Assembly: GCA_022264855.1 (NCBI GenBank) | Contig: JABYQU010000061.1 | Span: 62,001 to 126,000 of the forward strand | Direction: 5' to 3' | Source of the DNA: Lenzites betulinus | Taxonomy: Eukaryota; Basidiomycota; Agaricomycetes; Polyporales; Polyporaceae | DNA length: 64,000 nt | Shown here: piece after piece, positions 10,629 through 21,480 of the stretch | How the letters are laid out: each line of letters opens with the position of its first letter | Position numbering within the stretch: the first letter of the stretch is position 1 | Program-made: the position numbers and the translations under genes | The notes under the pieces: model-generated | Told to the model about the DNA's origin: nothing | What the model saw: only the letters and a program-made list of their open reading frames with translations | The model's database searches: none

Positions 10629-13539
10629 ATGGCTGGTATCAGCACTATGATGGAAGACCTCGATGACCCTGCAAAGGTTTGCAGCTCACTTTGAGATTGC
10701 CCGAAATCTATGCGCTAACTTCGTGGTTCAGACTTGCGTTTATATTCCCCCCGGGAAACAATGTCAGTAGAATGCACCGCCTACCTGATATAAACAACAA
10801 GTGGATGCGATAGATAGCTCACATAAAGTACAGCTGCTACTGCGCCATCGGATGATTACGAACTGCGAATGCAAGCATACAGGACGGCGTGGAGCAAGTG
10901 TTTGAACCGCGTCCAGGTAAGAACCTGACACCGGCGCGACGATCCCTTCGGACACTCGTATATGCTTCTCAGTACATCAATGTCTCACATCAGCTTTATT
11001 GGTAGAGTATTCTCAGGGCCCTGCAGGGTCCATCCGTAGACAAGGTCACCGCAAAGGTCATAAACGCGTACAATGACGTATTACCTGGTCTACCATACCC
11101 AGAACTTCCAGTTATTGCCCTTCACGGTGCGTCTGATAAGTAACGGGTACGTATATCTGTTGACTGTGAAAATATAGGCACGAACGCGTCGCTTGTGGAG
11201 AACATCTCTCATGCATTTCATCGCAGAGAAACAGCCTCCCTTGATGAACCTGGGGATCTCGATGATGCACAGGTTCTACAGACGCACCTACACCCGGCAG
11301 AGTGTTCGAGCGTAGCGAACATGATGAAGGGTATCATCACCGGGTTCGTCGAGTGTACGTATGAACTTCAAGCAGCTATCTGCTCAGCTACTCATTGTTA
11401 TCCTTTCCAGCTGGGTCGAAGCGCCGCCCAATGACAGCCTTGGCCAATTTCGACATCAACCTCCTTCGAGCATGGCACTCGTCTCAAGCTCCGAAAGCAC
11501 AGCTGGTGATATTCCTACACGAGTTCGAGAAATTCGACTCCAGCGTAGTGCAAGATATGTTCTACATATGTAGGCGAGTATTTCATGCTATTGTTGTTAT
11601 ACGATGTGCTGATCTATCTCCGCTAGCATGCATATTCCACACCTACCTCTGGTGTTTGTAATTCTGATGGCGTCGCCGCCCGTCCCGTCATACTTGCATT
11701 CGGCCTACCCGCGTTCCACTCTGGCTCTGTTACGGGTCCAACCAATAGTTGTATCATCAGGCCCCACTATGGTGAAGGATGTTTTGACAAAGGTGCGTTC
11801 GAACGCGAATGAATTTGTCTATGAATCACGCTTAAATGGCGGTTGCGACACCAGACGTTCTTCGATCTAGAGTTTGAGCCCGACGTGATGCTTGGCCCGA
11901 GTGCCCTAGAGTTCATCACCGAGTTTAGCACCCGCCATATAACGTCTCCAGACGTCGTCACAACGCTTCTTCAGGTGAGTATCCTCTCCTTCCGCCTGTC
12001 CCAAACCATAACTAAGCTTGCATCAGATCGCATATATGAAGCACTTTACGCAACCACTAAGCATCTTCACAATTGGGGAATCCCTTGGTGAACCCTCGCA
12101 ACGAAAAAACGAACTCAAACTCGGGTCCGACCCGGGATTGCGCGCCCTCGTTGAAGGGCTCCAACTACGACTCTTTGCAACAACGCCTCCCTCCAGTCAG
12201 CCACGGGCGGGGTCCTCCACTCCCGTATCGCCGAAGAAGGCAAACGGGGCAGTGCATGGGGACCAGTGGCGCGCCGACACTGCCGGAGATCTCATGGACT
12301 GCGTGTCAAGGGCGCGCGTAGCTTTCCGCAAGAATGCGCGTCGCATGCGAGCTGCCTTCGCAATCGCAGGTATTGCCGAGCGAGTTGCCCTTGGTGCACC
12401 GCAAACGCACACGGGGCGGAGCACAGAGGACGCAAACGTGAGGTTCGATAGTCCCGGCATGCTGAGCGTGATCATGCGGGGTCGAGCAGGCAGCCACATC
12501 CGATATGTGTGCATGGCGGTCAGGTACGTGGAAATGTGTAGGAATATAAAGACATTCTGATGTCGGGCTTTAGAAAACTTCCGTCATACAAGCTGCGTGA
12601 ACTACTCCATGAATTGCATGCCTTCTTGCGGGATTTACAAAGTGCGGACATTAAGAGGGACGAGGAGAACGCGCGCGTCTGGATTGTCACGACCATCAAT
12701 CGGCTCCCGCCACAGACCGATGACCCTGGCCTTCCGGAGGATGGTATGCCCGCAGTCCAAGGCCCTGCAGTGAAGGAGCTTGCTGCGGTGGTAGGCGACT
12801 GGCTGCAAGCATACATCACGTACGTTCGTGCGATTCTCTATCCTTGTATAGTCTAACACCAGGCTTATCTAGCGAGCGCCTCGTCCGCCTCGACGAGCAA
12901 GTCCTTTGGGACATCTGGTACACCGGAAATACCCCCTTCCCATCTGAACTCGTGAACCCCGCTCCACGCCCGACCATCATCTCCGCACTCCTGCATCCAC
13001 ACGACTTTGCCCGCGCGCACGCCGACATGGCACGCGTCTCTGCGGGAGGGGAGCCTACTGCGGAAACGGACGTGGGCGACCCGCGCGAGCCGGCACTGTG
13101 GGAGCTGCCGGACACGAGCATCGCGTTCAGGCGGTATGTCGAGGCCGGGCGGATGGTGAACGTTTACGATTGGTTCGAGTCGTTCGCAGTCGTGCTCGAG
13201 GACCAGCGCCGGAAGCTCCGCAGGCGCGCTCGGCTTCTAGCCGAAGGCCGGACGGACGACGGGAAAGGGAAAGCGCGGTATGGTGGACGGCGTGGACGCA
13301 GCCGCAGCGCCGATGTGGATATGGACGTAGACCCGGATATGGCCGACGATGGCGCTGGAGAGGAAAGCGATGAAGAAGAGCTGGACGAGCTGGACGAGGA
13401 GGAGGAAGAGAAGTGGAAGATCGAAGTCCAGGCGCGGTTCATGCGCGCGCTGCACGAGCTTGATTACATGGGCTTCGTGAAGCACACAGGGCGTAAGCCT
13501 GACCATGTCATCCGGACAATTTACGATGTTCCGGACTAG
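10629..13539 (+). CDS. ORC3: Origin recognition complex subunit 3
   Basis: ORC3 is one of the six proteins that mark replication origins and recruit the MCM helicase. Eleven exons give about 772 residues: 10629-10676, 10732-10762, 10834-10916, 11006-11126, 11178-11354, 11411-11573, 11627-11792, 11855-11974, 12027-12523, 12574-12819, 12873-13539. Hallmarks are YPELPVIALHG, the AAA-like segment LVIFLHEFEKFDSSVVQD followed by ICS and LPLVFV, then FFDLEFEPDVMLGPSALEF, and the C-terminal winged helix ending LDYMGFVKHTGRKPDHVIR. The C-terminal part carries a long acidic insert (Asp/Glu run). The second intron border is ambiguous (10762 or 10766), and intron 6 uses a GC donor. The start is the ATG giving MAGISTMMEDLDDP; the second Met at 10647 is an alternative. 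Confidence 0.9.
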
Positions 13540-13803
13540 GGTCTATTGATACACCTATGCTGGCGATATTTGTAGAGTCGTTGCTAGGAGACTGGGGTGA
13601 CGTTAGAAAAAAGCGATAATTCATTCATTACTGTTACAAGAGAGTAGGCAAGCAGAGTCAATTTCACATGTTCTTCAAGACAATACAACGGTGGCGGGGG
13701 ATAGCGTTTGAAAGCAACTACACGTTGGATGGACATGATCAGCTGCAATGAAAGGAATCGCATATAGGGCAACGTACCTTGATCAGTTCGAAGGAAGCCC
13801 GGG

Positions 13804-15056
13804 TTAAACCATGATCATCCTCGCGTCTACCTCGAGGTTGATAATCCTCTCCTGCTGGACACGCCGACCCTCCTTGCCGAAGTACCTCTCGCTTTCGAAG
13901 CTCCAACATTCATTGGCACGAACCCAATTGACCAAGTGGTCCAAATACGCTGCGACGACGCCATCCACCGCGTCGGAACCAAACCTGATCGAAGACACCT
14001 TCGGCCACAGTTGGAAGAACTCGTCTATCCGCCGAGAGTGTTCCGCTGCAAGCCAGGAGATAGCGCTCTGCAGGTTGAGGTTGCGCTCGCGCATGACGAG
14101 GGGGATGATGTTGTGGCCGAGGTCACCAGCAGCGTACTCCTTGCCGAAGGACGTCAGATCCTGTAGGAAACTCTCAATCAGTACGAGAACATGCTCATCG
14201 AATGGAAACACATACGTTGTCCAGTAATACCATGTCCGTGAGGCCCATGCAGAGTTCATCGAAATCACGTCGGTCCGTTACCTCGAGAGGGAGGTCTGAG
14301 TTGAGCATAGCGAACGCGCAGCTGGGCCTGATTCCGACGGTATACCGCCTAAGCGCGATATATTCGTCGACGGTGCGATGGCGGCTTTCATCACGGTCAC
14401 GAGACTGTTCGACCACCGAGTAGAGGTATAGCGCCCATTCGTCCATGAAGCGCGCCTTCCCTGGTACCGTCGCGCGTGGCGATGCGCGGATCCAAAATCT
14501 GCGATTCGATGGTCAGAGCAAACTATGATGCGGCGAATAGAGGTAACGCCATCAACGAAGACACGCTTACTGTCTTGCTATCTCGCCAACGATGGGTTCT
14601 CCGGCTGGACGTTCTTTGTCTGGATTCCTCATAGCATCGAGGACTATCGCGACTACCTCAGCGGTATGATCCCCGTCCAAGTCGTCAGTCTGCTCGTCGA
14701 TGACGAAGAACAGATTCATGAGATCACAGACGGAACGAAGCTCGTCTAAGCATAAAACGTCAACCTAGGCATTAGACTCAAGATCTACGAAGCTTACCCT
14801 TTGTGGCGTCGGGGTAGGCCAGTGCTCCCAGGAGAGCTAATGGATACAGTCATTGGCAACTGTCAATGTGAAGAAATGGGCGCGAAGCTGTCGACTCACT
14901 GAATTTGCATCGATCAAAGACGGCTTGTACTGCGGGAGCGAAGACCGCGAATGAGTGTAGCCATTCGTTTGATTCGGCCGCGGCTTCTGCATGCCAAGGG
15001 TTTTCGCGTCGCGGCCAAGGCCAGCGAGCGAGAGTGTCGGGAATTTGCAGAAGCAT
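13804..15056 (-). CDS. Sesquiterpene synthase A (class I terpene cyclase)
   Basis: The enzyme would ionise farnesyl diphosphate and cyclise it to a sesquiterpene in the cytosol. Five exons (15056-14900, 14836-14798, 14745-14571, 14498-14216, 14160-13804) give 336 residues, normal for the family. The N-terminus IPDTLARWPWPR is typical of basidiomycete synthases. The aspartate-rich metal motif is DEQTD at 82-86, the NSE-type motif NDLTSFGKE at 218-226, and the RY pair of ERYFG near 310. The ERPAGEP.VGEIARQFW segment also resembles protoilludene-synthase-type enzymes. It is the most divergent of the four copies here and does not share the promoter of B, C and D. All motifs are intact; the product cannot be predicted. 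Confidence 0.92.
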
Positions 15057-17150
15057 TTCTTATGCAGAGGAAGGAGTCGAGGAGAGTGTAAACCAGCGAG
15101 TGGGATGGCTTGCTGTCGAGCAGGTCCACGGCAATTTGGTGGTCTTTTATTGCCAACGACTCGAGCAATTCAGTACTAGCGTCTGCATCATCGTCCTGAT
15201 TTGATGACAGCATATGCGGCTGGTAAGGGTAAGAGGTTCTGATTAGTGATAGGCGTGTGTGCGACGGAGCGGGTAAGGCAGCACGGGCTTCTCACGACGG
15301 TCATGCCGCACACCGAGGCACACCGAGACCGGCAAAAAGTCGAATCCTCCGGCGTGCCGAGTCCCCCTAACGAGTTTCGTCCAGACACGGGAGAACATTT
15401 ACCTGACGCGTCGGCTTTCAGAAGATTTTTCGTCCGTCGGCAGCCGGAGTGACCGTTGGCGTGGATGCCGGTGCGGGGTGAGTACCATACGGTACCAAGT
15501 ACACCTGAGGGCTACTAGTGTAAGCATGGGCTGCTGATAGAAGATGCTGGTGAGCGTATACTCGCCGCGGGCGCGGGTTCGCAAAAGTCATGTACGCATA
15601 CGAAATTGTGTGTGTACGTGTACGGGTGTGGATTTGGGATCGGGGGCTGGCGCGGTGGGTAGCATGAGTAAAGGGCGATCACCATCTGACTTGATCTCCG
15701 ACGGGCGGCATTAATCCGGGTTTGGGGCTCCCTTAGCCTGGCTAGAGCATGAGATTTCGACAGTCGAGTCCATTCCACCCGCGCTGAGATACGCGATGAT
15801 AGCAACGAGTATCTTGCGCATACCCTCGCAACCCTCGGCCTCAGGCTCGCAGTACGTGGCGGCGTCAGCGCATCAAATCGACGCCGTACCCAATGCGCCG
15901 TACGCCACATGTGCTTCCGCTTTGCGCGGCCTGGACCTATACGGACCTACAAGCGCCGTTGCAACCCGCCTGGTAACAGACGAAACATTCGAAAAGAATC
16001 ATCCTTGTACTCACTCAGTCGCAGTAGGCGGTCAACGTGGACGTAGTACGTACGCGGAGCTCGGCAAGCGTGGGCTAACAAGCGCAAAACAGTTTTCGGC
16101 GACGTCTGGCGGATTTCGCTTGATCTAGAGGGCGCACTCGCGAACTCGAAGTCCGAGCTTCTAGATGGCCCGCGTCCCTCTATCGCCTTGTTGTGCTTCC
16201 GCTTGCCGTTCTGCTTCCGCTACTCTCGGATGAGCGCATACGAGCGCCTTAGGCAAGCACCGAATGAGATCATTGTCCCTGACCAAGGCATCTGCGGCGG
16301 GCATCGGCGAGCCTCGGTAATCTAGGCATGGCTCAGAAGATTCTCAGTTGACGAATAATGGCAGAGTTCAAGCTGATCACTTACAGCATCTTCGTGATCA
16401 TCAAACTGCTCGAGCTAACGTTGGTCCCCCGCGTGCTTCTTGAGGCTTGACCTTGTATAGTGCAGCAGTCTCAGAGCACCGACCTCTGATAAGCCGGCAC
16501 ATTCATTTCATAGGAAGGCTGTCACGATCTATTAGGTGTCGAATAACCACCGCAGCGGCCATGTAGGCGTTATCACCGCCAGACAGGGTTTAGCCTGGAC
16601 GAGAGGCTTCTGGAGCGTGTCTGCGATCAGGGTCCGAGATTTATCGTGGTAGATGTATCCGGTATTCAAGGAGAGAACATCCGAACCTTCGGATTTTACG
16701 TCTCGGACAGAGCCCTTCCCGGCAGCAAGATAAGTTAGCATCATAAGGATTCCATTTGACCCGCGTGGCAAATCTTAGGTGTCTCCGTAAGTATTTATAT
16801 CATTTCGTTGCCATGTAAACATCTGGACATGCGGTACCTGCCATACTAAGTTGCGAATTGATTTGGTCTTCGCATGATGTGCTTGCGTCGCAGGAGTGGT
16901 TTTACTTCCGTTTGGGTGTGGTGAAAACATATTAGCCCCTCCTCAGGCTAAGTCTGAATTGCCTCGGGTGCACCAGAGACGTCACCATCAGTTCCTGCAG
17001 CGACGTCGGATTGATGCTGTCAGCAAGTCGATAGGCTCCTGTTATAAAATGCATGAAGCGTTCGCGTCCAGATGCCCATTGCCGGGCACTGTGGGCGCGA
17101 AAGGTGGTGGGCGCTACGACTATATTGGTTGATTAGTTCCGATCACCAGG
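15057..17150. other. Intergenic, no gene supported
   Basis: Only short frames occur on both strands. A 79-codon minus frame at 16532-16771 has protein-like composition, but no family is recognised and no splice partners were found. Confidence 0.4.
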
Positions 17151-17660
17151 CAAAGTGTGAACTAAGTAGTGGGTAGTGAAGTTAGTAGTGAACGGACCTT
17201 TTCGGAGTCTCACTAGTTAAGGTAGTGATTATTACCTTGCACCATTCAACAATTAGCGCTCGAAAGATATCGGGGTAGGAACAAATATGAGCAAATATTA
17301 CTTGCGAGCGTCTGGAGGATCTGAACTTGACGACCGTTGTCTCTCTTGTCCTCTCCCCACTCTAAGTACTCGAGCTCTCTCCGGGTCGGTTCAGATCTGT
17401 GTCTTTATGCTCCAATATCTCTTGGCAAACGGCCCCTTGTCGCGCGTTCTACTGTCGCGCGTTCTACTGTCGCGCGTTCTACTGTCGCGCATTCTACTGT
17501 CGCGCGTTCTGTCTCTCTTTGACCTAGGCTGGGGTCTTTTCGCTACCTCTCTGTCTCCCGACCTGCGCTGCGATCCTCATGGCTGGTCTAGCTGAGTCTA
17601 TCAGCTGAGGCTACTCGCTAGGTGATCTTACTACTCTGGATAGTGCTGGCGCCGACATCG
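17151..17660 (+). repeat. Possible solo LTR remnant
   Basis: The segment starts with TGTGAACTAAG and a run of GTAGTG-type short repeats, becomes pyrimidine-rich, and is followed near 17,648 by TGGCGCCGAC, which resembles a Ty3/gypsy-type primer-binding site. No second LTR or pol domain was seen, and the 3' end lacks a clear CA. It is weak evidence. Confidence 0.2.
17438..17510 (+). repeat. 15-bp minisatellite, about 4.8 copies
   Basis: The unit tgtcgcgcgttctac is repeated head to tail; the fourth copy has one G-to-A change. A C-to-T slip inside the array could be polymorphic between strains. Confidence 0.9.
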
Positions 17661-17689
17661 ATATCATGTCCGTCTCTCTGACGACATAT

Positions 17690-19680
17690 GCCACCCTTGT
17701 CGCTAGTGTGTTCTCGTTCAACAGCTTTACGGCCCCAGTACGCTTGTTCCTGCTGTGCTCTAGCCCCCTCGAGTCAAAGTCCAGGCTTTCAACCTATGTA
17801 CATTGCTCTACATACCTGCTTGTCGCCCTGCACTCTTGACTACGCTCTCCGGTCAGCTGTCTGCATCACACACTGGCTCCAGCACCCCGCCCGCCTCTCC
17901 CTTCTATGCACGCTTGCATCCCATTATTCCTGTGTACGTCCTGCATGAGTCTTACCTATGTCTGGTCCCATCCACCGTCCGTACGCCCCGCCGCCCGTCT
18001 GTGCGTCTCCCCCACGTCGCGGCGCCTTCATCCATCCCCCCACGCTGCGCGCCACCCCTCCATGAAACCTCGCATCCCGCCGTCCACACGTCGCTCCCCC
18101 CCCCCCCCCAATTGACCCGCCATACCCAGCCTACGCCTGAGATGTTTGCATAATATCTTGCCGGCGCCCACTGCATGTGGATACTAGTAGATTTGGTGTA
18201 TACATCGCCGATTCAAATAAGAAATTCATTGAACATTCGTATCTAGCATACATAGTGAGAAGTAGCATTGGTGATGTAGCAAATCACCCAGTAACGAGGT
18301 CGAAAATTCAACCAGAAGACGGTGTGCAGTCACTATTTCCCGCATTCATCAACATAGTGAAGTACGGCAAAATCTGGTTGAAAATCCCGGCTTATTGCAC
18401 CAACAAAAGTGGTGATTCTACCCGGGCGTCAGATCGCGGAAGTATGGATAACCCCCATTTTTTGTAGTTGGTTGTCCTACTTTAGGCATGGTGATAAATA
18501 GTTGAATTTCACAATGTATCAGTCGCTCAGTGGGGGCAGCAGTTCGTGTGGAGCGGTTAGCATGTCGTGGCGGCCGAGGGCAGGCACGCCGACCTAGGCA
18601 AATGAATTCGTGTCCTCGCTCTTCATGTTGTACAGATGCATGCATTCAATCCGCTTTGTTGACCCTGCAATGTGTGATGAAACGCACATGGTAGTTTTTT
18701 TCAAATAAGAATACAAGGCCAGCCGTCGCCATTTGGTTTAGGCCGTACTGAATTCGATCAGTGTTCAGTAACAAGTACGTGCAGAAGGCGCCAAGGGTCC
18801 CAGTCAGTCCTTGATGCTACGTGCAAGGTTCGCGTTGTCGATTAGCTCTAGATGAATCACAGGGTGATCTTCAGGTTCGTTCCAGGGCGATGCATCGACG
18901 ACTTTCCTTGTGCAGGGTATTGCCATAGTCATAACGACAGAAATATGCACCGAGTCTAACCGTCTCACGTGCGACATGTAATTGAGAGTACCTAGATGTT
19001 CGTATCATTACATTGAGTTTTGAACGTCGAAAGGTAGCTATAGCTGAACTGACTACGTACACAATGAGGGTGAAGTTGGAGGCGCTCGAGGGGGGGCAAT
19101 TATGGCACACTTCGAGGAGTTGGAGGGCGACATGGGGAAAACGTGAATGACTCAACTCGATACATATCATGTTCTTGAACTGCTTCCCGCTCGACATTGT
19201 GATACTGGTATACTGGCAACCCGGTGAGTATGGGTGTCCTTGATGGCCGCATGTTTTGGTTTGGTGTATGCTATTGCGTCGAGTTGTGCAAAAGGTCGAG
19301 AATTGAGAGAGGATGCACGACACGCGGCATCGGTGGCAAGCCACAGACTGCAGCTGTAGCTTGTATTTCAGCTGATATGTAAGAGGACAGATTGCAGAGC
19401 ATGTGAGAAAACGAGCAAGTAAGTAAGTGCGTGGCAGATGTATAGTTTGAAACAGGTGGCCTTGTGAGCATAGCCGCCCGTAGTACACGCGCCACTAGAC
19501 GGTAGTCTCGGTTTCCTGCGCGATCTCATCTAGTCCCAGGGTATCGTTTTTAAGGGCTGATATTGGTACAGAAACATAAGAATAGGAGGATCATAGTACA
19601 TACTACGACTCCGAAAGGCCGTACGTATCAATATTGATGTACATTGCGATCCTGCTGAAATGGTAGCATTTAAGCATCAC
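17690..19680. other. Intergenic, no gene supported
   Basis: A C/T-rich stretch (17.7-18.1 kb) ends with a run of about 14 C residues near 18,096-18,109. The rest shows only short frames and no recognisable protein. Confidence 0.4.
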
Positions 19681-20090
19681 TGGTTCGGGGGGATGGACTT
19701 GAGACAAACAGTAACGAGTGTGAGCAAAAGTGAAAAAGAGATGTAATCCACTCCGAGAAGATGTGAGACGAGCGAGGCATTGCCCGCAAGCTCCCTAACG
19801 TGGGCTTGCCCTGCCGCCGCTTGCGGTGTCAGGCTAAGCGAGGAACACCGTCGGGGCCGTCGAGATTGGCTTCGATTCGCGTTCTTCACTGTTACCGAGA
19901 AAGGTGACACAGCCCGAGAACCGGGTGCATGCGTGATCCAGGATTTCGAGTCCGCGCTGGCTGAGGATAAATACTTCTGAAGATTGCACGGTCGGATAAG
20001 GCCCAGGCAACGACACCTTCTATTGCCAAAGTTCATAAGCTAAGGTGTGTGATGACTTACAATGATACATACCTCGGTAGATAGTCACAA
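19681..20090 (-). repeat. 3' flank of synthase B, shared with synthases C and D
   Basis: This stretch matches 50.96-51.36 kb (next to D) and, inverted, 39.39-39.79 kb (next to C). Shared landmarks include the actggttcg start, gctccctaacgtg, cgtcggggcc, the gaggataaatacttc block and gttcataagct just before the coding end. The synthases were therefore copied together with about 400 bp of 3' flank. Confidence 0.8.
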
Positions 20091-21323
20091 TTACAGGTGC
20101 GCCTCGGCGCGCTTGACTTCGAGCTCTATGGTCCTCTCTTTCTTGACACGAGGTCCCATTTTACCGAAGTACCTCTCGCTTTCGAAGCACCAACATTCAT
20201 CGGCGCGAGGCCAGTTCGCTACATGGTCCAGGTAGGCCGAGACCGCGTTGTCCACCACGTCGGAGCCAAAGGTGAGCATAGACACCTTAGGCCATAGTTG
20301 GAAGAATTCGTCGACTCGGCGAGAGTGCTCTTCCGCAAGCCAGGAGATAGCGCTCTGTACGTCGAGTTTGCGCTCGTGCATGACGAGGGGGATGATGTTG
20401 TGGTTCACGTCCCCAGCCGCGTATTCCTTGCGGAAGGATAGCAGGTCCTGCAAGAAAATCCCCCGCGTTATCAGTATGGAACTCCTATGCTTATGTGGAG
20501 AGTACTTACGTTATCGAGCAGCACGATGTCGGTGACGATCCTATGCAAATCCTGGAATATGGGAAGGTCCGTCACCTCCAGAGGGATATCCATGTTGATC
20601 ACAGCGAGGGCGCAGCTCGGAGTCAAGCCCACGGTCAACCGTCGGAGAGCGAAGTACTCCTCGGCATTACGGAGTATGCCTTCATCGCGATCGCGAGCCT
20701 GCTCGACCACGGAGTAGAGGTACCGAATCCATTCTTTTATGAATCTTGCTTTCCCTGAGGCTGTCGCCTGTGCCGACGCGCGGATCCAGAATCTGCGAGC
20801 TAGTAGTCAGGACAACTTGGTCAAAGTATGTAGTACAGGGCATGCTCACTGTCTTGCTATCTCGCCCACTACCGCTTCTCCGTGTGGACGCGACTCCTCG
20901 GGATTCTGCATGGCGTCGATGACGATGTCGACGAGCTCTTGGGTGTGGGCCGCGTCCATTTCATCGGTCTGCTCGTCGATGACGAAGAACAAGTTCATGA
21001 TATCGCAGGCGGACCGGACCTCCTCTGAATATTCATCGTTAGCCTAGGCAATCAGAAACATGCGAAAGGCTTACCCTTTGTGTTCGTGGCATAAGCCAGG
21101 GCAGCCAGAAGGTCTGATAGTGGTTAGTCTCTGTATGAGAGATAGGGAACGAAGCTGTTCGCTTACCAAATTTGCACCGGTCAAAGGCAGCCTGGACTGG
21201 ACGGGCGAAAACGGAGAATGAATGGAGCCATGTGTTCGATTTAGCAGCAGCCTGCGCATGCCATGGGCTGATGCGCCGCTGCCACGGCCAACGAGCGAGG
21301 GTGTCGGGGAGATGAAGCAACAT
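20091..21323 (-). CDS. Sesquiterpene synthase B (class I terpene cyclase)
   Basis: Five exons (21323-21167, 21113-21075, 21024-20850, 20792-20510, 20447-20091) give 336 residues with exactly the same exon lengths and phases as copy A. The start MLLHLPDTLARWPWQRR, the metal motif DEQTD at 82-86, NDLLSFRKE at 218-226 and the RY pair at 310-311 are all present, so the protein should bind the magnesium-diphosphate cluster and cyclise farnesyl diphosphate. It is very close to copy D, both in protein and in flanking DNA, which points to recent duplication. The product is unknown. Confidence 0.92.
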
Positions 21324-21480
21324 ATCTCAACGGTGAATGAGAGGAGTGTCGGGACTGGTGGGTGGGATGTCGTGTTTTGGTGTACGTCCGCACCGAAGGG
21401 GCCTTTTATTCCGAGCGAGACGGCCATCGGGGTTCTACGCGGTGCCCCCATTTTGATAGTAGTCTATTGGTGGTTGGGTG
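21324..21480 (-). promoter_or_regulatory. Promoter region of synthase B, conserved at C and D
   Basis: About 145 bp upstream of the ATG nearly match the D promoter (52,592-52,735), and the proximal part matches C (38,030-38,126). Reading toward the gene, all three contain GAATAAAAGGCCCC or GAATAAAAGGCCCCT, a TATA-like element about 90 bp before the ATG. Similarity to D fades beyond about 21,480. Confidence 0.6.

Noticed and set aside
9888..10694. 268-codon plus frame that runs in frame into ORC3 exon 1
   Set aside because: Its first part is hydrophobic and Cys-rich with no domain, it crosses the edge of LINE-like sequence, and ORC3 has a good internal ATG. An N-terminal extension of that kind is not known in the family.
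16532..16771. 79-codon minus frame with protein-like look
   Set aside because: No family match, no plausible neighbouring exons and short length.
18096..18109. Poly-C run as a possible phase-variation tract
   Set aside because: It lies outside any supported gene and phase variation of that kind is not expected in this type of organism; it may also be a sequencing-sensitive run.
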